Assembly: GCF_032362555.1 (NCBI RefSeq)
Contig: NC_083534.1
Coordinates: forward strand, 4,020,001 to 4,084,000
Direction: 5' to 3'
Length of the DNA: 64,000 bases
Source: Amyelois transitella
Lineage: Eukaryota > Arthropoda > Insecta > Lepidoptera > Pyralidae
How positions within the stretch are numbered: the stretch's first letter is position 1; every line of letters begins with the position of its first letter. A model generated the notes under the pieces. The model did no database searches, was not told the origin of the DNA, and worked only from the letters and a program-made list of their open reading frames with translations. Shown here piece by piece: positions 10,901 to 22,711 of this stretch. A program made the translations under genes and the position numbers.

Positions 10901-13900
10901 TATCGGTTCAGTAGCATTTCAGTTTATTCGTTACAAACAACATATAGAAAAATACAAATCTTTTTCTCTTAAGTGTGGATTAATATAGATAATTAATTTC
11001 AATGTTAAATATTTATGAGTTATGATGTAAAAAACAGATTGACGAAAGCGCGTGAGGAGCTCTCGTTAGCGGGCAGCGTGCGCGCGGCCGCCCGGCAGGA
11101 GTCGCAGAGGCGGGCCTCCGCCACCGCCATATACTGCAGTCAGGTGCGGCTCACAGGCATACATACACGCATATATACATACATGCATGCGTACATACAT
11201 GCATGCATGCATGCATAAATACATACATACATGCATGCATAAATACATACATACATGCATGCATACATACATACATGCACACATGCATACATGCATACAT
11301 ACATACATACACTCATAAATACATAAATATGGTCACGTCTATATCCCTTGCGAAGTAGACAGAGCCAACAGTTTTGAAAAGACTGAATGGCCACGTTCAG
11401 CTCTACCCCGCAAGGGATATAGACGTGACTATATTTATTTACGACAATATGATATAATATTGTTTTGTTTGCAGATCGGCGACACTCGTCCGATAAGTTT
11501 CTGCCGGTTCAGTAGCGATAGTAAGATGCTCATCACTTCCAGCTGGTAATTATGGTTTTTTATTTTTTTGTTGTGAATCACTACGTCATACGCCATCAGC
11601 CAATAGCTGCGAAGCGTGTTAGGTGTCAACCAATAGCGGCGAATCTAATATATTTAAACGAGCAATTCTTGTATATATATAATCAGGATCTGGGAAACGG
11701 CTCCAACGATTTTCATGAAAGTTACAGATCAGGGGCTTTTCAGCTCAAGGAATCGATTTATGAAGGTCCTAGGTTCGAGAAAAGCTCGGTTCCCAAGATA
11801 TATAAACATTTTAAAAACCGCGTTTTAAGAAACTATGTATATCAGCGCCATCTCTGGTAGACCGAGCAAAGCTCGGTCAACCGGAAACTATTTTTAATCT
11901 GCGCTATATTGACTTAGTCTTGGACTCCATACTAATGAAAATGTGAAAGTCTGTTTGTTTGTTCGTCTTTAACGTCACAATATTATGTATGTATGTTTCG
12001 TTCACAAATTTCGAACGAAAGTCGAGAGGAATTCCACCTTTTTTTCTATTAAATTTGTAATTATATAACGTATGATGACATGTTTGTACATTTGTACATA
12101 CATAAAATCACGCCTTTTTCCCGAAGGGGTTGGCAGAGACTACATCTTTCCACTTGCCACGATCTCTGCATACCTCCTTCGCTTCATCCACATTCATAAC
12201 CCTCATGCAAGCTCGGCGGTTTCGGGTACTCTTGACCTGACCCTTTACCAGGACGTCCTTAATTTGATCAAGATACGTTCGTCTAGGTCTTCCCACTCCG
12301 ACCTTTCCCTCCACACTCTCCTTGTATATCTGCTTAGTCAACCTGCTTTCATTCATCTCTCCACATGACCGAACCATCTTAACATACCTTTTTCTATTCC
12401 TGTAACTACATCTTCTTTCACATCACAACATTCCCTTACCACGCTGTTTCATATTAATGGTGGAGTTAATTGTAACATTCTAAATTAAAATAAATATTCA
12501 TTACTAGCCCGCGACTTCGTCCGCGTGGAATAGTTATTTCGTGCATCATTGAAGTCCTCAAGGATGAATAATTTTCCCAAGTTTTTTTCACATTTTCCAT
12601 TATTTCCTGTTTTCCATTATTTCTCCTCTCTTCTGGTAGTTGCAGCGTGATGTTATATAGCCTTCCTCGATAAATGGTCTATTCAACACAAAAATATTTT
12701 TTCAATTCGAACCAGTAGTTCCTGAGATTAGTGCGTTCAAACAAACTCTTCAGCTTTATATTATTAGTATAGATTATTGGACACTTCATGTTAATTAATA
12801 ATTGTCATATCGTATGGTTTCACAACATTGGTTGACGTCAAATAAATTACATAAAACTAAGTTTACTGCCGCTTCCGAAGCGTCAGTGCAGAAGAAGCGG
12901 TAACAAACTGCACTGCAGCATTTTCTTCAACAGCGTCAACTCCACAACTGTCCAAGCTAAGAATAGAAATGTGGACGACATAATACATTGTTCAGATTAA
13001 TTGATTTATATGAGACTAGAAGGTCCGCCCGCGACTTCTTCCGCTTGGAATCAATCCCGCGGGAACTCCGGGATAAAAAGTAACCTATATGTTATTCTGT
13101 GTCTTCAACTACACCTACATACCAAATTTCATCGTAATCGGTTCAGTAGTTTTTTTCGTGAAAGAGTAACAAACATCCATACTGACAGCCTGACACACAA
13201 ACTTTCGCAGTTATAATACTAGTGGGATTTAAGGATTTTGTAGGTTGCCGTGTGGTTCCCGGCACCAATAGAACAGAATAGGACCACTCCATCTCTCTTC
13301 CATGGATGTCGTAAAAGGCGACTGAGGGGTAGGCTTACAAACTTGGGACTCTTTTTTTTTTTTAGGCGATGGGCTAACAACCTAAATTTTAACATTAAGC
13401 CAAACAGCTGAATGTGGCCTATCAGTCTTTTCAAGACTGTTGGCTCTGCCTACCCCGCAAGGGATATAGACGTGACCATATATATATGTATGTATGTGTG
13501 TTAATCAAAATTGACAGGTCAGGGCTGGTCAAAGTGTGGTCGGTGCCGGAGTGCACGCTGTTGCAAGTGCTCCAAGGTCACACGTGCAATGTCAGCGCGG
13601 CCACCTTCCACCCGCAGGCCGTGTCGCCCCCGCATTTCAACGAGAAGGTATGTTTGTTAGGGTGGGTCACTCTAGTATGGAAAAAAATAAAAGTACATAC
13701 ATACATATGGTCACGTCTATATCCCTTGCGGGGTAGACAGAGCCAACAGTCTTGAAAAGACTGAATGGCCACGTTCAGCTATTTGGCTTAATGATAGAAC
13801 CGAGATTCAAATAGTGACAGGTTGCTAGCCCATCGCCTAAAAGAGGAATCCTAAGTTTATAAGCCTATCCCTTAGTCGCCTTTTACGACATCCATGGGAA

Positions 13901-16900
13901 AGAGATGGAGTGGTCCTATTCTTTTTTGTAATAGTGCCGGGAACCACACGGCACGGCACAAAAATAAAAGTTTATGAATCAAATTCTCATAATAATTTTA
14001 TGTTGTAGTGTATTAAAAACAGTAGTTTTAGCTAAAAAACGGATAATTAGTCATAAATCTTCAGCCCGCGCATGCGCTTCAAAATTATACATTTTAGAAA
14101 AAAACACCTATAAACAAATGTCGTAATTCTTAATTAGAAATTACTTAAAATACTATTTAAACATAACAAATATTTAGATAAAAACACATATTAACGTTAG
14201 AAACAAAAAAACTTAACAAACATTGTTTGTACTGGATTTAGTGAAGAAAATATTTCAAGAAATTCTCACAAGAATAAACAAAGTATTTACATACATATAA
14301 TCACGTCTATATCCCTATTATATATACTATATATCCCTATATTTCTGCTTGTTTGTATGTTTGTAGCAAAACACGAAAACTTTCAAAAAAAAATTTGGGA
14401 TTCTTCTTTCAGGCGAAGGGCTAGAAACCTGTCACTATTTGAATATCAATTATATGGCCTTTCACTCTTTTTAAGACTGTCAGCTCTGTCTACCCCGCAA
14501 TGGATATAGACGTGATTATGTATATGTATGTAAGTACGTATGTATGTTATATTATTTAGCTAATTATTGTTGTTTTTTCTCCAGATAAACGCCGCCAATG
14601 ATCCGACATCTGACCATAAAATGGACGCGTCGGAAGCTAGCGAGCGTTGCGCAATGGCGTCATGCGCATACGACGGTAGTGTTCACCTTTGGAACTTTGT
14701 CAGGTAATTTAGATTGATTTATTTATTTATTTTTATCTGAAATACATACATAGATTGATTTAATTATTTTTTATTTACTTTTTTTATGCTACATACATAC
14801 ATATGGTCGCGTCTATATCCCTTGCGGGGTAGACAGAGCCAATAGTCGCGAAATGACTGATAGGTCACGTTCAGCTATTTGGCTTAATGATAGAATTGAT
14901 TTATTTATTTTTTATTTACTTTTTTATGCTACATACATACATATGGTCGAGTCTATATCCCTTGCGGGGTTGACAGAGCCAATAGTCTCGAAATGACTGA
15001 TAGGTCACGTTCAGCTGTTTGGCGTAATGATGGAATTGAGATTCAAATAGTGACAGGTTGCTAGTCCATCGCCTTTAAAAGATGCCAAGTTTGTAAGCCT
15101 ATCCCTTTGTCGCCTTTTACAACATCCATGGGAAAGAGATGGAGTGGTCCTATTCTTTTTTGTATTGGTGCCGGGAACCACACGGCACAAGCTTCAATGA
15201 TGCCCGAAATAACTATTCCACGCGGACGAAGTCGCGGGCACAGCTTGTTTTATGTACATATAAGATGTTCATGTATGCATGTTAAACGCGTAATAGGCTA
15301 TTTGACAAAGTTCTAAAAACTATCTTAGGGTATTTATTTGTTTATAAGGAGCCCTAAACAAACACTTTTCAGTCTTTATTTTAGCTATTTGACGGATTTT
15401 GTTAAAATAATGCTATATTTTTATCTCGCGTTATTACAAATCGCTCCCAAAAAAATAATATTAAGACTGATGACATAAAAGAAATGTATATATTTATAAC
15501 AGTCAAATAGCCTAATGTATGTATGTATTTTCAATCGTACCAGCTCATCGCCGATACAATCGCTTCCCGGACACGGGCCGAGTCGCGTGTCCAGGGTAGA
15601 ATTCCACCCGTCCGGCAGATTCCTGGCGACAGCCGTCTACGACAACTCTTGGAGGCTGTGGGACCTTCACACTGGTGAGTTGCAGTGCAGTTTGTTCCGC
15701 CGCTTCTTCTGTACATGCGCAATGGATATAGACGTGATTATATATATGTATGTATGTACAGGTAATGTGGATGAAGCGAAGGATGTGTGCAGAGATCGTG
15801 GCAAGTGGAAAGAGGTAGTCTCTGCCTACCCCTCCGGGAAAGAGGCGTGATTTTATGTATGTATGTTATATTATGTAATTTATTAGGCTTTGGAGACGGT
15901 GGTAGTTATGATTAGATTTGAGTGATGTGACGTCAATTAGTGGTATCTTGTGTACGATTTTGAAAATTAATCTTTTATATTTTATTCTAATAAGAATGTT
16001 TACTGGCCTTTGATTGGATTTAATCCAAAATTGTTCGTTCATCAGGACCATATGTACCTATTTTCTATATATGTATATGTGTGTGTGTGTATGTATATTT
16101 AGTGCCGGTGCGTTTCCGGTACCAATAGAAAAAAAGAATAAGAAAAGGCGACTATAGGATAGATATATATATATTTTGGGCAATTTAGTTTTAAATAAAA
16201 AAATAACACTTCTTGATTGGATGTGTTTATATTACATATATATATATATATTATATGGATTGGCAATAAATATATACGGGACAAATTACACAGATTGAAT
16301 TAGCCTCGAAGTAAGTTATAGACTTGTATTAGACTTGTATTGCGAGATACTAACTCAACGGATAATACTTATTTAGATGAACAAATTAATAGATGATACC
16401 TATTAATTTGTACTACCTACAATTCTTCACGAGGATCATGCCAAATGAACATACATACATACATAAAATCACGCCTCTTTCCCGGAGGGGTAGGCAGAGA
16501 CTACATCTTTCCACTTGCCACGTTCTCTGCACACTTCCTTCGCTTCATCCACATTCATAACTCACTTCATGCAAGCTGCCAAGCTTCTTCAATCTAGTAC
16601 AATATGTGTAATTTGTCCCGTATATATTTATTTACATACATACATACATCGCCTAAAAGAGGAATCCCAAAGGCAAAGGGTCAGGTCAAGAGTACCCGAA
16701 ACCGCCGAGCTTGCATGAAGAGAGTTATGAATGTGGATGAAGCGAAGGAAATATGCAGAGATCGTGGCACTATATATATATATATACATATATGTTATTA
16801 TTCCCAGCCACGGAAGTTCTCCATCAGGAGGGTCACGCGAAGCCCGTATACTGCGTGGCGTTCCAGGGGGATGGTTCTTTGGCCGCTACCGGGTAATTAT

Positions 16901-19900
16901 TACATACATATAGTCACGTCTATATCCCTAGCGGGGTAGACAGAGCCACCAGTCTCACAACGTACCTACCACTGATACCATTCTATCTTAACATAATATA
17001 CATTCATAAATTAATAAACATTTACATATAGTCACGTCTATATCCCAAGCGGAGTAGACAGAGCCACCAGTCATGAAAAAACTGATAGGCCACGCTCAGC
17101 TGTTTGGCTTAGTGATTGAATTGAGATTCAAATAGTGACAGGTTGCTAGCCCATCGCCTAAATGAGGAATCCCAAGTGTATAAGCCTATCCCTTAGTCGC
17201 CTTTTACGACATCCGTGGGAAAGAGATGGAGTGGTCCTTTTTTTTTTTATTGGTGCCGGGAACTACACGGCACTGCGAAGAACCACACGGCAATTTTTTT
17301 AATATTACAGAATAAATCTTATAAACTTAATTGTTGGTGGCAACATTTTTTTTTAACTGCTTCCGTTTCTTTTTACGCTTTGGTGTCGCATCGTTTACAT
17401 TTTTAACTAAATTAATAAATAAATAATTATTATATCAAACTTCAAACGTTTTTATGTTCTTTGCCTGAACAATGGTAAAATAAATCTTATACTAATATTG
17501 TAAAGCTGAAGAGTTTGTTTGTTTGTTTGAACGCGCTAATCTCAGGAACTACTGCCCGGCAAACGCTGTTTTGCCAATTATCCTACTACTATTATAAAGG
17601 CGAAAGTTTGTATGGATGTTTGTTACTCTTTCACGCAAAAACTACTGAACCGATTACCATGAAATTTGGTATGTAGGTAGCTGAAGACCCAGAATAACAC
17701 ATAGGCTACTTTTTATCCCAGAGTTCCCGCGGGATTGATAGGGTTTCCATGCGGACGAAGTCGCGGGCGGCCTCTAGTATTAGTATACATTGATGTATAC
17801 TACATACATATGGTCACGTCTATATCTAGACAGAGCCAACAGTCTCTATGTATACTAATATTATAATATATATGTATAATATTACAATAAATAAATAATT
17901 AATTACACATAGCGGTCTGGACGCGTTCGGCCGCGTGTGGGACATCCGCACTGGGCGCTGCGTGATGTTCCTGGAGGGGCACCTCGGCGCGCTGCACGGG
18001 CTGGACTGGAGCCCCGCCGGACACCAGCTGGCGTCCGCCGCCGCCGACAACCAGGTCGGTGGCGCGCGCATGCATACATTCATACATACATACATTCATA
18101 CATACATACATTCATACATACATACATACATACATTCATACATACATACATTCATACATACTTACATGTGGGATTGGTGAAAGTGCACATTCACATATAA
18201 ACACGTCTATATCCCTTGCGGGGTAGACAGAGCCAACAGTCTGGAAAAAACTGATAGGCCACGTTCAGCTATTTGGGTTTATGATAGAATTTGGATTCAA
18301 ATAGTGACAGGTTGCTAGACCGTCTTCTAAAAGAATCCCAAGTTTGTAAGCCTACCCCTTAGTCGCCTTTTACGACATCCATGGGAGAGAGATGGAGTGG
18401 TCGTATTCTTTTTTCTATTGGTGCCGGGAACCATATGGCACATTGAAATAAAAAATAAAATGTATTTGTAATCTGTATTTCACCAAAATAGCGTACAAAT
18501 GGACATAGTACATACAATCATAAAATCACCTCCTCTCTCCCTCAGGGTAAGGCAGAGACGAATAATAAAATAATAAATAAAAAATAAAATCCATTTATTT
18601 CAGGCTACTGATAGGCCCATAATACAAGAGAAAATACAAAATCATCCATATTCACATTAAAATCAATCAAGTAATGTATAATAACAAATATTATAATTCA
18701 TTTACAGACAAAAATATGGGATCTGCGTCGGCGAGCACCAATATACACGATACCTGCGCATACGCATCTGCAAAGCGGTTAGTGCTTATCTTATCATTTG
18801 TACAGTCATCTGAATATGTCGCTACGCAATCTTAACGATTCGAAGTGGTTATATTGACCAATTGTTTTGTGTGACTTTAATGATTCTAAGTTTATTTATT
18901 TGTTTGTTTGTTTGTTACCTCTTCACGGGTAATCTATCTACTGAATTACATACATATACATATGGACACGTCTATACCCCTTGCGGGGCAGACAGAGCCA
19001 ACAGTCTTGAAAACACGTTCAGCTGTTTGGCTTAATGATTCAAAGATTCAAACGTTTATTTGCCAACTATGAGTCATAAATATAATAATGATAGAATTGA
19101 GATTCAAATAGTGACAGGGTGCTAGCCCATCGCCTTAAAAAGAATCCCAAGTTTGTAAGCCTATCCCTTAATCGCCTTCTACGACATCCATGGGGAAGAG
19201 ATGGAGTGGTCCTTTTTTTTCCTCTTGGTGCCGGGAACCACACGGCTCACAGCTGTCTTACTGTGAATCTTTCATATACTAGTTTGAGTGAAAACATTTT
19301 GCTTGAGTTATATTATTCTCAATTCTATCATAAAGCCAAACAGCTGAACGTGGCCTATCAGTCTTTTCAAGACTGTTGGCTCTGTCTACCCCGCAAGGGA
19401 TATAGGCGTGATTATATGTATGTATGTATGTTATCTTATATATAAAATTCTCGTGTCACAATGTTTGTCTTCGTACTCCTCCGAAACGGCTTGACCGATT
19501 CTCATGAAATTTTGTAGGCATATTGAGCAGGTCTGAGAATCAGCCAACATCTATTTTTCATACCCCTCAGTGATAAGGGTTGTCCACAATTAACATTTTT
19601 TTTTAACTAGAAATTACTTAAAAGTTATTTATATGGCAAAACAACGTTTGCCGGGACAGCTAGTATTAGGTATATAAAAAATATTGATATTTCAGACGTG
19701 AGATACCAGCGCAGTCACGGTCATTACCTACTGACGTCGTCATACGACAGGACGGCGAAGCTGTGGTCAAATCCCGCGTGGCATCCGCTCAGGACGCTAT
19801 CGGGGCACGATAACAAGGTGAGAACGAATGAACGAATGCAAAATTAAAAAAAAAAAAATTCAAAATTTTTATTCATTATTATAGGATACTATTATATCGC

Positions 19901-21141
19901 TTAATAATTGTCGTATGGTTTAACAACATTGGTTGACGTCAAATAAATTACTTAAAAACTAAGTTTACTGCCGCTTCCAAGGCGTCAGTGCAGAAGAAGC
20001 GGTAACAAACTGCACTGCAGCATTTTCTTCAACAACGTCAACTTCACAATATTAAATTATACTTGAAATGAATGAATGAATGAACGAATTGTTTGAACAA
20101 GTCGACGTACACAACGAGCTTCTTAAACTTGTAACATATACCTACATACATATATTCACGTCTACATCCCATGCGGGGTAGACAGAGATAACAGTCTTAA
20201 AAATACTGATAGGCCACGTTCAGCTGTATGGCTTAATGATAGAATTTAGATTCAAATAGTTTATCCCTTAGTCGCCTTTTACGATATCCATGGTATTGAG
20301 ACGGAGTGGTCCTGTTCTTTATTTTTTATATGTGCCGGGAATCACACTTAGTTCTTAAATTCATGACAATAAATATATATGTATATATAATAAAACTTGT
20401 AGCGGGAGCGATAATTCGGCTCGACCGCCACCAAAGGGAAGATCTTCCGCCAGGCTAGGTGTGACGCCTGGGGAACCGCGCGACAGGCAATGTTGTGTCG
20501 GAGTTTGTATTTGATTAAAATATCCAATACGGGTTAAGGTTCCCCTGCAAAAATGGTGGGGAGGTCAGACGGGAGTCGCTTCGTGTAAAAACCTGACTCA
20601 CCCAATCCAGGGTCCATGGTCAAAGGCACACCCCGGGCTCCTCTCCAGAGCGGTGAGGATTCAACCGGGACTGAAGCTAGGAGGAAATTAAGATTTTAAT
20701 GTTGTTCACCTACCCAGGTTATTTATATAATACATAAATATATTAAATCACGGCTTTTTCCCGGAGGGATAGGCAGAGACTACTACATCTATCTACTTGC
20801 CACGATCTCTGCATACTTTCTTCGCTTCATCCACATACATAAGTCTCTTCATTCATAGCTCGGCGGTTTCGGGTACTTTGACCTGACCCTTTGCCAGGAC
20901 GTCCTTAATTTGATCAAGATACGTTCGTCTAGGCCTTCCCACTCCGACATTTCCCTCCACAATCTCATTATTAATTTTATTTATATATTCACACTCACTA
21001 TTTATAAAATCTGTGACTTTAATATAATTTTGTTTGTTTGTTTGTCAGGTGATGAGCGCGGACATCTCATATGACAATAAATACATCGCGACATGTTCCT
21101 ACGACAGGACTTTCAAGCTTTGGGCGCCGGAGTTGGCGTAA
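7902..21141 (+). CDS. PRPF4: PRPF4, U4/U6 snRNP protein Prp4 (complete, 14 exons, 536 aa)
   Basis: Exons: 7902-8070, 8534-8643, 9193-9287, 10021-10188, 11038-11143, 11475-11545, 13518-13647, 14585-14703, 15544-15674, 16808-16892, 17913-18054, 18708-18777, 19696-19817, 21049-21141 (TAA). All introns are GT-AG and the phases chain through all 14 exons. [13 protein letters not shown] was chosen as the start because it lies just inside exon 1 and the longer frame begins at a non-ATG codon. Exon 3 has the SFM-type motif [18 protein letters not shown] (about residues 104-121). From about residue 220 there are seven WD40 blades with typical ends such as [36 protein letters not shown] and DRTFKLW. 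Human PRPF4 has about 522 residues. It pairs with Prp3 and cyclophilin H in the U4/U6 particle. The weakest junction is exon 1/2 (donor GTTAAT). Confidence 0.96.
8072..9192 (+). repeat. PRPF4 introns 1-2: decayed repeats
   Basis: 8160-8340 is a decayed forward (ATGT)n-tailed element, interrupted only by small changes. 8395-8490 is a fragment of the TTGACGTCAAATAAATTAC / GAAGAAGCGGTAACAAAC family. Intron 2 (8644-9192) is AT-rich and ends in a long LINE-like or SINE-like AT tail whose relative recurs near 52895-53145 (shared AAGGCTTTT, TTTAATTGCTTGTAT, GATATTGTACGTCCATTAGG). Confidence 0.55.
9373..9630 (+). repeat. (ATGT)n-tailed short element, full length
   Basis: Forward copy in PRPF4 intron 3, followed at 9730-9950 by a reverse Helitron-like element (starts CTAGCTGTCCCGGCAAACGTT, ends in ATATATATAAAG). 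Confidence 0.75.
11144..11330 (+). repeat. (CATA/CATG)n microsatellite directly after PRPF4 exon 5 donor
   Basis: About 180 bp of CATACATA and GCATGCATGC begins within 15 bp of the splice donor. It ends at a reverse (ATGT)n-tailed element fragment, so the microsatellite is probably the expanded tail of that element. Confidence 0.8.
12105..12470 (-). mobile_element. LINE 3' coding fragment
   Basis: On the minus strand this encodes the end of a reverse-transcriptase type ORF2: [38 protein letters not shown] and [18 protein letters not shown], followed by the (ATGT)n end. Other pieces of the same 3' end lie at 16455-16610(-), 20740-20970(-), 15755-15865(+), 16670-16775(+), 46565-46750(+), 47395-47550(+), 52275-52432(+), 53650-53750(-), 59685-59790(-), 60428-60510(+) and 61725-61830(+). 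No 5' or catalytic portion is in the window. Confidence 0.8.
12505..12775 (-). mobile_element. Helitron-like non-autonomous element
   Basis: Reverse copy: ACTAGCCCGCGACTTCGTCC at the left (the CTAG end with its GC hairpin) and AGCTTTATATTATTAGTATAGA at the right. Other reverse copies are at 13025-13235, 36612-36880 and 53341-53545. Confidence 0.7.
12800..12990 (+). repeat. Interspersed element with TTGACGTCAA and GAAGAAGCGG cores
   Basis: One of a family found at 19915-20060, 27782-27990, 40488-40640, 49105-49240 (forward) and 15855-15960, 45785-45885, 61640-62000 (reverse). Copies end in (GAAT)n or in TTGAAAATAAATCTATTCTA, and carry a GCCGCTTC...GAAGAAGCGGC inverted pair. Confidence 0.65.
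13247..13500 (+). repeat. (ATGT)n-tailed short element, full length
   Basis: Forward copy whose tail ends only 17 bp before the acceptor of PRPF4 exon 7, so the branch-point region of that intron lies at or inside the element's end. Confidence 0.8.
13695..13960 (-). repeat. (ATGT)n-tailed short element, full length (family description)
   Basis: About 260 bp. Read in the forward sense, the element starts with a GTGCCG...CGGCAC hairpin, contains GGACCACTCCATCTCTTTCC, CCATGGATGTCGTAAAAGGC, TCACTATTTGAATCTCAATT and GCCAAATAGCTGAACGTGGC, and ends CTACCCCGCAAGGGATATAG-ACGTGA-(ATGT)n. It has no coding capacity. It resembles the microsatellite-associated interspersed elements known from Lepidoptera (inference from memory of that class). 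More than 40 full or partial copies are present in the window, in both orientations. Confidence 0.85.
14793..15190 (-). repeat. Two reverse (ATGT)n-tailed elements, one nested after the other
   Basis: 14793-14898 is a truncated copy and 14930-15190 a near full copy. Both are preceded by the same TTTATTTACTTTTTTATGCTACATACATAC stretch (in two parts), suggesting a local tandem duplication of about 140 bp. Confidence 0.75.
16267..16384 (-). repeat. tRNA-derived SINE, tail fragment
   Basis: Contains ACGGGACAAATTACACAGAT and the CTAACTCAAC tail blocks only. Confidence 0.7.
17022..17292 (-). repeat. (ATGT)n-tailed short element, full length
   Basis: Reverse copy in PRPF4 intron 10. A second fragment (16905-16965) lies immediately upstream, beginning 12 bp after the exon 10 donor. 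Confidence 0.75.
17585..17785 (+). mobile_element. Helitron-like non-autonomous element, second subfamily
   Basis: Starts TCCTACTACTATTATAAAGG and ends CGGACGAAGTCGCGGGCGGC-CTCTAGT, with ATCCCAGAGTTCCCGCGGGA inside. A close relative is at 59445-59660, and reversed at 13025-13235. Confidence 0.65.
18055..18170 (+). repeat. (CATACATT)n microsatellite directly after PRPF4 exon 11 donor
   Basis: An array of CATACATTCATACATA-type units starts about 16 bp after the donor GTCGGTGG. Confidence 0.8.
18195..18445 (-). repeat. (ATGT)n-tailed short element, full length
   Basis: Reverse copy in PRPF4 intron 11 with the hairpin end at 18420-18440. Further reverse copies in the introns of this gene are at 18955-19248 and 20145-20350, and a forward truncated copy at 19316-19433. 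Confidence 0.75.
19434..19665 (+). mobile_element. Helitron-like element, third subfamily
   Basis: Begins TATAAAATTCTCGTGTCACA and ends TTTGCCGGGACAGCTAGTA. Reverse relatives lie at 9730-9950 and in 55590-56040. Confidence 0.6.
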
Positions 21142-22711
21142 ATCGTAAAACGCAAATGGTGTTACTAACGAAGAAAATACAGCGCCGGGCGTCTAAGTTG
21201 ACCCTAGAATTTGACACTTCTTTGGCGCGAATTGGAAATTTTTCGTCTGTGGAAAATTTCTGAGTAGCGTCCATAGAGTAGATTTTTAGTTCAACTCTAG
21301 GCGGGCAATTTACTTTCGTGGTGTTGAAAACAGTGATGGGAAATCGTTTTTTTAAATATCGATATCGATTTTAATAAGGTGAAAGCTGTGCTTGACTAAA
21401 CCTTGTTAATATCATGGAGAGTGAAATAATTTTGTATAATAAATGATTGAAAGAGTTGTGTGTTTTTTTTTATTTTTAGCAATGTTTTTGTTTTCCTTTG
21501 TATATTCTTCGACTTGGCTTTCCCGGTTGCACCCATATCACTCTAGAGAGGAGCCCGGGGTATGCTTTCGACCATGGATCCTGGATTGAGTGAGTCTGCA
21601 CATCCAGTTGCCTGAATGTGCAGGTTTTCTCACGATGTTTTCCCTCACCGTAAAAGCGTTGTTTAATATTCAAACTACCGTACATAACTTCGATAATAGT
21701 CCGTATCCGGTATCCAATTTATCCGGGCACCTTACCGGTTCGACCACTGACTCTTACAGGCCACATTCAGCTGTTTGGCTTGATGATAGAATTGAGATTC
21801 AAATGGTGACAGGTTGCTAGCCCTAAAAGAAGAATCTCAAGTTTATAAGCCTATCCCTTAGTCACCTTTTACGACATCCATGTGAATGAGACAGAATGGT
21901 CCTATTCTTTTTTTTTATTGGTGTCGGGAACCACCTGGCACATTCACATCATCATATTGCAAACTTTCGAATCGATTTTGATATCAAACAAACAAGAAAA
22001 GTGTAAAGAACTTATCTACGTATCTTGCATTACAAACAAAAAAAAGGATTTTCGCCCTAAGATTATTGGTTGACCAAGTTACCAAGCAATGAAAAAAATC
22101 CATGTTAGTATCTGGATAATAAAGATCAGTTAAGAACGTGGATTAAATGGAACGAGATGAGGAAGGTTATTATGATCACCCAAATGAGGACTACACAAAA
22201 ATGATGAAATAGCATCCCATGTACATTTGTTTATTTAGTATTATTCAGTTTATTCACTGTATTTGTCAATGATTCTGTGTTATTCAACTCATTTTATTTA
22301 CAATGTAAATTAACAATTTATTACATTTAAAATGTAGTCACATTTTGTTAACATAATACAGAAGTTTTTGTCAGCAGAAATCATATTAAATAAAACTTCT
22401 ATATATAACATTTTACACAATTTATTGTACAGATTGTCGATTCACCGATATCGCGCATCACTAAAAGGCCTGAAAAAACAAACTGTCAATGTGTCATTGA
22501 CACTGACACGGGACACAGGAAAATCAAGTTTGATCAGCGAAATATTTTTTTTAGTCATCAATTTAAAGTTCTGCAGTATATACGTGTCGGTAATTAATTG
22601 AAATTGCCTTGAAACATCGTGTGCGCATCCAATTTCCTAGTACGAGTGGTGATAAGTGATTAATCTTTAGATTAAGTAACATACTATCACAGCAAACTAA
22701 TTAATTTCGCA
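21142..22711. other. PRPF4 3' UTR, repeats, then sgl 5' region
   Basis: An AATAAA polyadenylation signal lies at 21438-21443, 297 bp past the PRPF4 stop. 21510-21740 is an inverted copy of the repeat described at 1965, and 21750-21940 a reverse (ATGT)n-tailed element. 21945-22711 shows no repeat I recognise and should contain the sgl promoter and 5' UTR. I could not place a transcription start. Confidence 0.6.

Noticed and set aside
11066-11394. Cys/Met-rich open frames on the minus strand
   Set aside because: Translation of the (CATG/CATA)n microsatellite beside PRPF4 exon 5.
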